A DNA stretch of 64,000 nucleotides from JAJZQZ01 sp963790415 (GTDB taxonomy: Bacteria > Actinomycetota > Thermoleophilia > RBG-16-64-13), in assembly GCA_963790415.1 (NCBI GenBank), contig CAWBOK010000003.1, forward strand, positions 992,001-1,056,000. The letters run 5' to 3'. How positions within the stretch are numbered: position 1 is the first letter of the stretch; every line of letters begins with the position of its first letter. The position numbers and the translations under genes were made by a program. The notes beneath the pieces are model-generated. The model was not told where the DNA came from and searched no databases. It saw nothing but the letters and a program-made list of their open reading frames with translations. Positions 9,094 to 16,546 of the stretch are shown here, one piece after another.

Positions 9094-9122
9094 TTGACAG
9101 TCTCCGTGTGCCCCGATATGCT
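9094..9122 (+). promoter_or_regulatory. predicted promoter of 7-heme cytochrome A
   Basis: TTGACA (9094-9099), 17-bp spacer, TATGCT (9117-9122), about 36 bp upstream of the proposed CTG start at 9159. This is a near-consensus housekeeping-sigma promoter. It would let the cytochrome be expressed apart from, or more strongly than, the TPR-NHL genes. Confidence 0.65.
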
Positions 9123-9158
9123 TCTCCACGCTTCAGCGAGAAGGAAGAGGTGATCTGG

Positions 9159-10100
9159 CTGAGAACGCTGTTGATTCTGACGCTTGTCGTTGTTTTCACA
9201 CTTTCCCTTTGTGCCGTGGGCCTGGCCGCGGATCCCATTGTCGATGACGGCGTTTCGCAGGGAGGCTACCTCGAACCTACAGCTGGGCTGAGTCCTCATG
9301 GCGACTACAGCGCCACCTCCAACAAGTGCAAGACCTGCCATGCGGTCCACGGCGCCTCGGTGGGCGGCGAGGTGCTGCTGCGAGACACGAGGGCCCGCGC
9401 CTGCATGTACTGCCATTTCGGTGGCACCTTCAGCACCAAACAGCCGTACGGCCCCAACGAGACCGACTACACCACTGACTACGAGAACAATCACTCCGCC
9501 TCGCATGGCTCCAATGGCGTCGATCCGCCCTACGCCGGCTGCGCGAGTTGTCACTCGGTGCATGGCGCGGGTACATGGTCCAACATAGAGGATGGGGTGA
9601 CGGCGGGCATGATCCTGCGGGACAACCCGGGCGGCACGGTCACTTTCGACGCCACCGGTTCCGTCGCGGGCCCCGTGACCAACCTGGACGATTTTTGCCG
9701 CGACTGTCACGATGGCACGAGCAACGCGACGACTGGCCAGAAGTGCAGCGGAAGCTGCCATACGACCGGTGATTCCGCGGCGATGCAGGTGACCAAATTC
9801 GCGAGCCGCAACGGCGTGTCGCACGTTATGACTACTACGCGCACCGGGAACAACAGCGCGACCACCGACGTGGCGTGGTTCCCTAGCAGCACCTGCCGCA
9901 GCTGCCACAAGGGGGGCGCGACGTACGCCGGCGGAAACGACGCCGACGGGAACAGCTTTCCACACATCACCAGCGGAGCCGACTTCCTCTCCGACGACCA
10001 CACGTCCACCAGCCCGCTCGATCGGGTGTGCCTTCAGTGTCACCGGAATCCCGCCAACACGAGCGACGCCACTGGATCGGGCGTGGGTCTGACCTACTAG
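9159..10100 (+). CDS. secreted 7-heme c-type cytochrome with CX3CH site (cassette A)
   Basis: About 313 residues. CTG 9159 is proposed as start because its context (GAGGTGAT-CTGG-CTG) aligns base for base with the TTG start context of the paralogue at 29332; GTG 9150 is the alternative. A signal peptide (LLILTLVVVFTLSLCAVGLAA) is followed by six CxxCH motifs (CKTCH, CMYCH, CASCH, CRDCH, CRSCH, CLQCH) and one CX3CH (CSGSCH) at the fifth position. The conserved frame LSPHGDYSATSNKCKTCHAVHGA and ENNH...CHSVHGA is shared with the proteins at 29332 and 30273. It is probably a small external electron carrier. Confidence 0.87.
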   Translation: MRTLLILTLVVVFTLSLCAVGLAADPIVDDGVSQGGYLEPTAGLSPHGDYSATSNKCKTCHAVHGASVGGEVLLRDTRARACMYCHFGGTFSTKQPYGPNETDYTTDYENNHSASHGSNGVDPPYAGCASCHSVHGAGTWSNIEDGVTAGMILRDNPGGTVTFDATGSVAGPVTNLDDFCRDCHDGTSNATTGQKCSGSCHTTGDSAAMQVTKFASRNGVSHVMTTTRTGNNSATTDVAWFPSSTCRSCHKGGATYAGGNDADGNSFPHITSGADFLSDDHTSTSPLDRVCLQCHRNPANTSDATGSGVGLTY

Positions 10101-10155
10101 CGAGCGGCGCGGGTGGCATTGGGTGCGTTGCCGTCCTCCTGAGCCGCACCACCGG

Positions 10156-11232
10156 TCATTGTTCCGTGTGGCAGAGATCGCAGTAGTTCTTCGCCGTGCT
10201 CTTGTTGTGGCAGCCGGTGCATCGCCCGCCCGACGCGCGTCCACCTACGCCGTGTTTCTGTTTCCAGTCCGGCCCGTGTGCGCTGAAGGCTTGGTGGCAC
10301 TGGAGGCATTCATCCGGTTTGTGGCACCTATAGCAGAGCTTGTCCTTCTTGTCGAAGGCGCCCAGGGACGCGTGTTGCTCCGGTTGGTCGAATGTCGCTG
10401 GATGGGGCATCTTTAGGCCGTGACAGGCGGTGCACCGCTCGAGTGCATGGCACCCGTCACACGACCGCACTTCGCCCAAGTGCACTTTCGGGTAGCCCTC
10501 AGGGATGCTTCGCGCCACGGCGACGTCGGTCGTATGGCACGTTGCACACTCGGTCGGGGCAGTGACGCCATCGTGGCAGCTTAGGCAGGTGTCCATGGTG
10601 GGGCGGCGGACGAAACCGGGCTTCGCGCTGTGGCCCACGGCGCCGTGGCAGTCCAGGCATCGCGCGCCCAGATCGATGAAGTCGGCGTGCCGCACGCGGA
10701 TGCCTCTCACCACGCGCACGCCTGCGGTCACTTCTTTGTGGCAGCTCAGACAGTCTGTGTTGGCGACGTTCGTGGACAGGTCCGGCTGCGCGTGCACGAG
10801 GTGTGCGACCAGGTTGCCTACGGCGCGCGCGCGCGCCGCGATCGCTCCCGTGACGCCGCCGCCCCCATGGCAGGACATGCAGTCGACCTTGGCGTGGTTC
10901 GACTGTCTGTGCGTGACCACACTGGGGGCGGTCTCGTGGCAGCGAAGACAGGTGGAAGGCGCGGTTGCGAACTGATCGCCCGCGAGCAGCAGGCCGCCGA
11001 GCACAAGGAGCAGGCCCCAGACAAAGAAGGCCGGTCGCAACCGCCTGCCGCTTCCCCGTTCTCGCTGTGCTCCCGGTGGCGGACCGCCGATGACGTACAG
11101 CAAGATCACGACGATCATGAGTACCAGGAGGACGCCCGCAACGAGAAGTACGACGGCCTTGCGCGGATCTGCCTGCGGGTTCGCGATGACCGAGCGCAGA
11201 TCGTCGGCGAGACGAGCGAGGAGCCCTCTCAT
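10156..11232 (-). CDS. membrane-anchored 12-heme c-type cytochrome
   Basis: A 358-residue protein; its ATG (11232-11230) overlaps the TGA of the preceding cytochrome gene (ATGA), so the longer upstream open frame is a shadow. Two hydrophobic segments (~residues 26-49 and 69-86) precede twelve CxxCH motifs (CLRCH, CMSCH, CLSCH, CLDCH, CLSCH, CATCH, CDGCH, CTACH, CYRCH, CLQCH, CTGCH, CDLCH). The first motifs follow an anchor, as in NapC/NirT-type quinol-oxidising cytochromes, so it may take electrons from menaquinol and pass them outward. Partner and direction are inferred. The gene pair is divergent from the NHL gene at 12351. Confidence 0.9.
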   Translation of the reverse strand: MRGLLARLADDLRSVIANPQADPRKAVVLLVAGVLLVLMIVVILLYVIGGPPPGAQRERGSGRRLRPAFFVWGLLLVLGGLLLAGDQFATAPSTCLRCHETAPSVVTHRQSNHAKVDCMSCHGGGGVTGAIAARARAVGNLVAHLVHAQPDLSTNVANTDCLSCHKEVTAGVRVVRGIRVRHADFIDLGARCLDCHGAVGHSAKPGFVRRPTMDTCLSCHDGVTAPTECATCHTTDVAVARSIPEGYPKVHLGEVRSCDGCHALERCTACHGLKMPHPATFDQPEQHASLGAFDKKDKLCYRCHKPDECLQCHQAFSAHGPDWKQKHGVGGRASGGRCTGCHNKSTAKNYCDLCHTEQ

Positions 11233-12236
11233 CGCACGGACTTCCGTATTTCGTCGAGGGTCGTCTCGGGGAGCGGGGGGTGGGTGTGCGAAGTGTGGCA
11301 GTCCTCGCAGTCCTCGGTCACGTGGCATCGCGGGCAGGCCTCCCGCTGGGTCTGCTCTGAGGTCGCGCGGTGCTCGGCGAGGAATCCCTCGGGGTGTGGC
11401 ATCGCGATGGAGTGGCACGAGTCGCAGAACGTCTGCGCGTGGCATTTCACGCACGCGTCGCCCGCGCGGATCGCCTCGCCACCGTGCAGGTGCGGGAACG
11501 TGTTCATGTCGTGGGGAAGCTCGACGCCGTGACAGGATGCGCAGAACGTGCGCGCGTGGCACGTGATGCAACTATCGAGTCGGCCCATGCCGTGCAGCCT
11601 GGTTCCGTCTGGACCGTGCAGCAGTGCCTCGCGCCCCGGGAGCCTGGCCGGATCTCTGGGGGGGTCGCGGCGATGGCAGACCGAACAGGCAATGCCCGCA
11701 GTGATCCCGTCGTGGCAGGCAGAGCAGCTGCCGTGATCCAATAGGGGCGACAGCCTCGAGATGCCGTGCGTCTCCCTAGCGTGACACTGTTGGCAGGGCA
11801 CGCGGGCGTCGAGGACGTCCTTGTGACGCATCTGTACGTCGGGGCCGGGGGTACGTGCCACGGCGATCTGCTCCTTGTGGCACGTGACGCAGATGCCGCT
11901 CGGTACGAACGCCCGCGAGAGATCGGGTTCTCGGAAGGGATCGAGCTGAGTGACGAGATTCCGTGCGGCCCTCAGGTTGCGCTCGAGGAACCACATGCTG
12001 CTTGTCGTGCGGTGGCAATCGAGGCACCGCACGACCCCGTGGGGACCGTTTGCCACCTCGGCGTGCGCGGCGGACGGCACGTGGCACGCGCCGCAGCCCT
12101 TCTCTGTCGTGGCCTGGACGATGAACGTCGCCTCGAGAGCGACTATCAGCAGCACGAGACCCAAGCCCACGGCTGCCCAGGGGAGTCGCTTGGTGGCCCC
12201 GGCGCATCGATGGACCAGCTGTGCGGGTTTGAACAC
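11229..12236 (-). CDS. NapC/NirT-like 12-heme membrane cytochrome
   Basis: A 335-residue protein with one N-terminal membrane anchor (~residues 20-42) followed by GCGACH and eleven more CxxCH motifs (CLDCH, CVTCH, CQQCH, CSACH, CSVCH, CITCH, CASCH, CVKCH, CDSCH, CPRCH, CEDCH). The layout (anchor, CxxCH, ~19 residues, CLDCHRT, helical stretch, CVTCH) is that of NapC/NirT quinol dehydrogenases fused to extra haem sites. It has a truncated paralogue at 34785-35948 with ten matching haems. It is co-transcribed with the second 12-heme gene via an ATGA overlap. The likely role is menaquinol oxidation and electron export. Confidence 0.9.
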   Translation of the reverse strand: MFKPAQLVHRCAGATKRLPWAAVGLGLVLLIVALEATFIVQATTEKGCGACHVPSAAHAEVANGPHGVVRCLDCHRTTSSMWFLERNLRAARNLVTQLDPFREPDLSRAFVPSGICVTCHKEQIAVARTPGPDVQMRHKDVLDARVPCQQCHARETHGISRLSPLLDHGSCSACHDGITAGIACSVCHRRDPPRDPARLPGREALLHGPDGTRLHGMGRLDSCITCHARTFCASCHGVELPHDMNTFPHLHGGEAIRAGDACVKCHAQTFCDSCHSIAMPHPEGFLAEHRATSEQTQREACPRCHVTEDCEDCHTSHTHPPLPETTLDEIRKSVR

Positions 12237-12350
12237 CTACATCCTTGGTGGTAGCCTGCCTCGGGACTCATGTTCAAGAGATGGCGGTCGAACATGTGTC
12301 TCCCGAGAAACCAGTATAGAGAGCGCCGACAGGAAAGGGCACACCCGTAC

Positions 12351-13343
12351 ATGGCGCGACGCACTCCCCGGCGTATCTATCTCGTGGTGCTGGCGGTGCT
12401 GGCCATGATCCTCATCCTGCTGGCGGGGGTGTATCTGCAGATCGACAGACCGGCGTCTCCTACGTCCACCACCGCGTCCGGGCAGGCCGGGGCGCCGGTG
12501 TTCCAGTACTCTGTGTCCGGCCCCTCCGCCGGAGCGTTCCGGTTGCGAGGAGTCGCCATAGCCGGTTCAAAGGCGTTCGCCGCGGACAGCGACGGGGGGC
12601 GTCTCGTGGTGCTCGATCTTGCTCGGGGCGAGGATAGTGAGCTCACTTTCATCCCCATCGCTCCGGACCGACTCTACGAGACGATACCCAATCCTCCTCA
12701 ACCTATCTCGGTGGCGGTTTCTCCCGACGGCACCCTGCTGGTGACCGATCTGGCGAACAGTCGTCTATGGCGGGTCGCCCAGGATGGCTCACTGCTGGGC
12801 GATTTCCCCGATCCGAAGGACCGCGAACGGTCGAAGCTCACCGCGCCGGCCGGGGTTGCTGTGGGTGGTGACGAGGTCTTCGTGTCCGATGTCGCCGACC
12901 ATCAGATAAAGGTCTATTCGATGGGGGGTCGATTCCTGCGCAGTTTCGGGGAGCCGGGTCTGAGGCCGGGCCAATTCTCGTTCGTCAACGGCTTGGCGGT
13001 GGGTCGAGACGGCAATCTCTACGTGGCCGACAGCAACAACCGGCGGGTACAGGTGGTCGATAAGCAGGGCGCGCCGGTCGCCGTGCTTGACAAGACAGAT
13101 CAGCCCGAGGGCATGGGACTCCCCCGAGCGGTCGCCCTCGACCGCTTCGGCCGCGTGCATGTGGCCGACACGTTCGGGAAGACCGTGTATGTGTACCGGG
13201 ACGCGGGCGTGCCGGTGTTGGTCTACGGGCAGGGGCCGGGTGAGCAGCAGACGCTCGACCTGCCCGAGGGCATCGCTGTCTCCGACGACACCATCGTTGT
13301 CAGCGACGGGGGGAACCGCCGACTGGTGGTCTTCAGTTACTAG
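12351..13343 (+). CDS. membrane-anchored NHL propeller protein (third copy)
   Basis: A 330-residue protein. ATG 12351 is preferred, with AGGAAAGGG at 12331-12339; the frame stays open upstream to 12270 without a better site. One anchor (~residues 11-32) is followed by a Thr/Ser linker and NHL blades such as PAGVAVGGDEVFVSDVADHQ, VNGLAVGRDGNLYVADSNNR and PEGIAVSDDTIVVSDGGNRR. It is divergent from the two 12-heme cytochromes and less similar to the NHL proteins of cassettes A and B than those are to each other. Association with cytochromes for a third time supports a shared scaffold role; no enzymatic motif is visible. Confidence 0.85.
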   Translation: MARRTPRRIYLVVLAVLAMILILLAGVYLQIDRPASPTSTTASGQAGAPVFQYSVSGPSAGAFRLRGVAIAGSKAFAADSDGGRLVVLDLARGEDSELTFIPIAPDRLYETIPNPPQPISVAVSPDGTLLVTDLANSRLWRVAQDGSLLGDFPDPKDRERSKLTAPAGVAVGGDEVFVSDVADHQIKVYSMGGRFLRSFGEPGLRPGQFSFVNGLAVGRDGNLYVADSNNRRVQVVDKQGAPVAVLDKTDQPEGMGLPRAVALDRFGRVHVADTFGKTVYVYRDAGVPVLVYGQGPGEQQTLDLPEGIAVSDDTIVVSDGGNRRLVVFSY

Positions 13344-13344
13344 C

Positions 13345-13371
13345 CTGTGGCACGCTGATTGCGCGCCACAG
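13345..13371. terminator. hairpin after third NHL gene
   Basis: CTGTGGC (13345-13351) pairs with GCCACAG (13365-13371), and the stem extends inward by CGC/GCG with one mismatch. It sits just after the TAG of the NHL gene and before the convergent PRC-barrel gene ends, so it may stop transcription from both sides. No T-tract is present. Confidence 0.5.
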
Positions 13372-13424
13372 TGAGGTCGCCCCTAGCCGGGCCTGGTCGC
13401 CAAAGAGGTCGCGGCGGGGAGCGA

Positions 13425-14465
13425 CTACTCCACGTTCAGGGAGAGGATCAGCAGCTGGTCGCTGCTCCTCGCCCTTTGAATCATCTCGTGGGTGACGGTG
13501 TCGCCTTCTTCGGCGATCACTTCGCCGTCGACGCCCTCGATGCGACGCAGCACGCGCTTGCCGACCAAGAAGTGTCGTGGCTGCGACTCGAGGTCGCCCG
13601 CGGGCGCGGACTCGGCCGAAGCGTCTGCCGCGACCAGAACGTCTGCCGCAGCCAAAGCGGTCGGAGGCTCCGCTGCCTCTTCCTCGATAGGAGTGGCGGG
13701 CTCGATCTCCACCGGCGGAACGGGTTCCGTCCACGGTGAAGGTTCGTCCACCTCCGCGGCCGTCGGTTCGTCGGCCTCGGCGGACGCCTCGGGCTCAGGG
13801 GCCGCCCCGGGTTCGGGCGGCGTCTCCTCGGGCTGAGAAGCCGACTCGGGCTGGGGAGCTAACTCGGGTTCGGGCGCCGACTCGGGTTCGGGCGCCGGCT
13901 GGAGCGCCGTCTCGGGCGGGAGCGCCGGAAGGGGGTCGTCGCGCGTGAGGCGATCGAGTGAACCGGCGTCGCGCTGCAACTTCTGCAGGTAGTCATCGGA
14001 GACAACGACGATGTCCCGGCCCAGCCGCAGCACCGCTGCGCTGGGCAGCACCGCCACATCTTTCGGATACACCGACTGATCGTCGGCGATGAATTCCATG
14101 CCCACGACGTCGCCCGAATCGGTGTCGACGAAGAAGTCGCCGATGGAACCCACCGTCTTCCCCGAACGCGTCATGACCCTGGCGTCGCTGATAGTGATGT
14201 CTTTCGTGGCCAGGGTGTCCAGATCGGCATCGGCGGTGATCGGCGCCAGGGTGTCGGCGCTGGTGACGATGATGGCATCCGCGCCCACGGCCGAGGCCTT
14301 GTCGAAGGGGAGCACCGAGGCCTCGAACAAGCCGAGGTCGACGAGGAACCCGGCTACCTTCATTGCCCGGTCATCGATGATCAGACCGTCTACCTCACCC
14401 ACCACCGATGCGTCGTTCAGCGTGACGATCTGCAGTCCGAGTAGCTCCGTGTCGACGCGTACCAT
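13425..14465 (-). CDS. PRC-barrel domain protein with Pro/Glu-rich linker
   Basis: A 346-residue soluble protein. Residues ~1-85 and ~90-165 are two PRC-barrel-like units (LNDASVVGEVDGLIIDDRAMK; KTVGSIGDFFVDTDSGDVVG). A ~100-residue low-complexity region rich in Pro, Glu and Ala follows (APEPESAPEPELAPQPESAS), encoded by short imperfect DNA repeats. The C-terminal ~55 residues form a compact domain (FLVGKRVLRRIEGVDGEVIA). Its first 165 residues align with the smaller PRC protein at 14804-15313. PRC barrels occur in photosynthetic reaction-centre H subunits and RNA-processing factors, so the role here is open. It is encoded downstream of the two neighbouring minus-strand genes. Confidence 0.8.
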   Translation of the reverse strand: MVRVDTELLGLQIVTLNDASVVGEVDGLIIDDRAMKVAGFLVDLGLFEASVLPFDKASAVGADAIIVTSADTLAPITADADLDTLATKDITISDARVMTRSGKTVGSIGDFFVDTDSGDVVGMEFIADDQSVYPKDVAVLPSAAVLRLGRDIVVVSDDYLQKLQRDAGSLDRLTRDDPLPALPPETALQPAPEPESAPEPELAPQPESASQPEETPPEPGAAPEPEASAEADEPTAAEVDEPSPWTEPVPPVEIEPATPIEEEAAEPPTALAAADVLVAADASAESAPAGDLESQPRHFLVGKRVLRRIEGVDGEVIAEEGDTVTHEMIQRARSSDQLLILSLNVE

Positions 14466-14470
14466 AGTTC

Positions 14471-14794
14471 TCAGTCCTCCTTATCGGGACGGGTGCTCCC
14501 GCCGATGTCGTCCTCGATGTCGTCCTGCGTCTGGAGCTCCACGACCTCGGTCTCTTCGGTCGGGTCGTCATCCGCCTCCGGGGACTCGGTGTTGCCCAGC
14601 GCGGCTGCCATGTCGGTCTGTAGGGGTAGGTCGATGAACGCTAGATCAGGGCTGGTCGGTGGCGCCGGCGTAGGAGTCTCGGCGGTCGGTTCCTCCGGTG
14701 GTGTCTGCTTCCGAGCGAGCACGATCGAGAACGCGATCAAGGCTATGCCGACGACCACCAGCACGCCGGCGATCGCCAGGACCAAGGCGTTCAT
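14471..14794 (-). CDS. small single-pass membrane protein with acidic tail
   Basis: 107 residues: an N-terminal membrane segment (~residues 3-26, ALVLAIAGVLVVVGIALIAF), then a cytoplasmic acidic, Pro/Thr-rich tail containing FIDLPLQTDMA. The same plan (short membrane anchor, then FIDEPLPAD) forms the N-terminus of the DUF4388 protein at 39425-40594, suggesting related anchor modules. It is sandwiched between two PRC-barrel genes with 6- to 10-bp gaps, so it is surely co-transcribed. I do not recognise the family. It could tether one of the PRC proteins to the membrane. Confidence 0.75.
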   Translation of the reverse strand: MNALVLAIAGVLVVVGIALIAFSIVLARKQTPPEEPTAETPTPAPPTSPDLAFIDLPLQTDMAAALGNTESPEADDDPTEETEVVELQTQDDIEDDIGGSTRPDKED

Positions 14795-14803
14795 CGGTGA
14801 ACT

Positions 14804-15313
14804 CTAGAGCGCATCGCCCGACGCGGCGGCTCGCCCTTGGAAACCCGCACGGACCATGACCAACTCCGTCCCGATCCGGACGATGTCGGAAGCGGGCGTG
14901 ACGAAGACCGCGACCTGGTCGTCCTCTTCTTCCACCAACACCTCGACCCCTCTGATCGCCCCGGTCGCCGGGTCGATGAAGTAGTCGCCGATAGCGCCCA
15001 CCACGTCGCCCTTGTCGGTGATGGCATACGCGTCGCATACCTCTACGTGGCGCTCGGCCACCTCATGCAGGGCAGTGTGCTGGGAGATAGGACGGACGAC
15101 GGCGCTCGACTCTACCATGACGGCGTCGTCGCCCACGCTCAGCAGATCGGAGTATGCGGCGACTTTGGCTTCATGGATGCCCATGTCGATGATGAGTCCT
15201 ACGACGGCGGCGATCGTCTCGTCAACGACCAGTCCGTCGACCTCTCCGATCACCGACGCATCCTCCAGGCTTACGACCTCGAGGCCCAAGAAGTCCTTGT
15301 CTCTGCGTGCCAT
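14804..15313 (-). CDS. PRC-barrel domain protein
   Basis: 169 residues from ATG 15313, which is preceded on the minus strand by AAGGAGGA; the open frame further upstream has no such site. Two PRC-barrel-like units are visible (LEDASVIGEVDGLVVDETIA and GDVVGAIGDYFIDPATGAI), matching the first half of the larger PRC protein at 13425-14465. It is the first gene of a three-gene operon (PRC, small membrane protein, PRC plus linker). PRC-barrel proteins usually act as small adaptor or metabolite-sensing domains; no specific function can be assigned. Confidence 0.82.
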   Translation of the reverse strand: MARRDKDFLGLEVVSLEDASVIGEVDGLVVDETIAAVVGLIIDMGIHEAKVAAYSDLLSVGDDAVMVESSAVVRPISQHTALHEVAERHVEVCDAYAITDKGDVVGAIGDYFIDPATGAIRGVEVLVEEEDDQVAVFVTPASDIVRIGTELVMVRAGFQGRAAASGDAL

Positions 15314-15463
15314 GGGTGATGGTCCTCCTTGGGCCGGTGGCGCGGGAACGGTGCGCTGGTAGTGGTCAATCTTAGCAAAACCGAGGTTCGTTCGTGGCAT
15401 GGGCGCAGCCGCCTTGGGACGATGGACGGAGAGCTGCAACTGAGGAGGTCGTCCGGTCCGAGC

Positions 15464-15491
15464 TTGTGAAGAGTGGAGCTTGTGGGATAAT
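15464..15491 (+). promoter_or_regulatory. predicted promoter of TPR gene
   Basis: TTGTGA (15464-15469), 16-bp spacer, GATAAT (15486-15491) in the 220-bp divergent region between the PRC operon and the TPR gene at 15571. Confidence 0.5.
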
Positions 15492-15570
15492 CGACCGGTG
15501 ACCGCTCGACCACAAGCTTCTCGACCACCGACGTCAGGTGACGCGACGCGCTCGCGGGGGGGCACGTAGC

Positions 15571-16311
15571 GTGACCTCCAGACGGCTCATCCTCATCGTC
15601 GGCCTGATCCTCCTCGTGGGGGGCGGGACCATCCTCATCGCCGTGTTGGCGTCATCGGATGGGGAGACGACCACGGTGGCGTCCTCTCCGAGCCCGGTCA
15701 CCACCCTCCCCGAAGTGCTTCCGGGCGTCTCCCAGCTGCAGCAGGGCGATCTCGAGGGCGCTCGAGCGGCTGTGCAGGCCCATCTGGAGAAGAACCCCGA
15801 CGATTCAGAAGCCTGGTACTTCTTGGCTTTGACCTATGAGCAGCAGAACGACCTGCCCGGCGCGATAGGTGTCTACGAGAAGATCCTGGAGAACGATCCG
15901 CGCGACTATGAGGCGCAGTTCCACATAGGTCAGCTCCGGTTGAAGCAGAACGACCTCGAGGCGGCGGCCGCGAGCTTCGATCAATCTCTTCAGTTGAACA
16001 GCGATTTCACGGCGGCGCGGGTGGCGCTTGCTGAGGTAGACGCGAAGCTGGGCAACATCGACAAGGCCGTCAAACTCTATTTTGAAGTCATCGCCATGCG
16101 ACCGATGGGCGTGCATCTGGACGCGATCAGGGTTCCTCTGGCGAGATTGCTCATGGAGGTTGGACAGCCTGAGAACGCGGTCATCCAGCTGAACAAAGCG
16201 TTGGCGGAGAATCCGGACAATGCCGAGGCCAAAGAACTGCTGGCCAGAGTAGAGGTGTCGGGGTCAACATCGTCGACCGTGGGGAGCACGACATCGACGA
16301 CCGGGGCATGA
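15571..16311 (+). CDS. membrane-anchored TPR protein
   Basis: About 246 residues from GTG 15571; GTG 15538 in the same frame is also possible. A membrane segment (LILIVGLILLVGGGTILIAV, ~residues 5-24) and a Thr/Ser-rich linker precede four to five TPR units with the usual Trp/Leu/Ala/Tyr positions (EAWYFLALTYEQQNDLPGAI; EAQFHIGQLRLKQNDLEAAA). The tail is Ser/Thr-rich. It is distinct from the two cassette TPR proteins. It stands just before the giant surface cytochrome, which has its own promoter. Probably an external scaffold or assembly factor. Confidence 0.82.
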   Translation: MTSRRLILIVGLILLVGGGTILIAVLASSDGETTTVASSPSPVTTLPEVLPGVSQLQQGDLEGARAAVQAHLEKNPDDSEAWYFLALTYEQQNDLPGAIGVYEKILENDPRDYEAQFHIGQLRLKQNDLEAAAASFDQSLQLNSDFTAARVALAEVDAKLGNIDKAVKLYFEVIAMRPMGVHLDAIRVPLARLLMEVGQPENAVIQLNKALAENPDNAEAKELLARVEVSGSTSSTVGSTTSTTGA

Positions 16312-16348
16312 ACGGCCGTGGCGCTGGCGGCGCGGGTGGGCCTGCCGG

Positions 16349-16377
16349 TTGACCGAGTATCACCACGATATTATGGT
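16349..16377 (+). promoter_or_regulatory. predicted promoter of giant surface cytochrome
   Basis: TTGACC (16349-16354), 17-bp spacer, TATGGT (16372-16377), giving a leader of about 160 nt before ATG 16547. I saw no recognisable riboswitch fold in that leader. Confidence 0.5.
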
Positions 16378-16546
16378 TTGCACAACGGACGTCTGGTACA
16401 GTCTCGCTGCCCTTGGGCGTACGCAGGCCGATAGTCTTTTCGTGAGAGTAGAGGGAACTGCGTACAAGACGCCGACAGAACGTCAGTACCGACAGGTGAC
16501 ATCGCGAGTTTGAGAGAGCGCTGTGCACAACGCTAGAGGTGGCACA

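Noticed and set aside
7648..9129. Long minus-strand open frame (493 residues) opposite the TPR and NHL genes
   Set aside because: It is the antisense shadow of GC-rich coding sequence; composition is His/Arg-rich with no recognisable domain, and the plus strand genes have strong homology.
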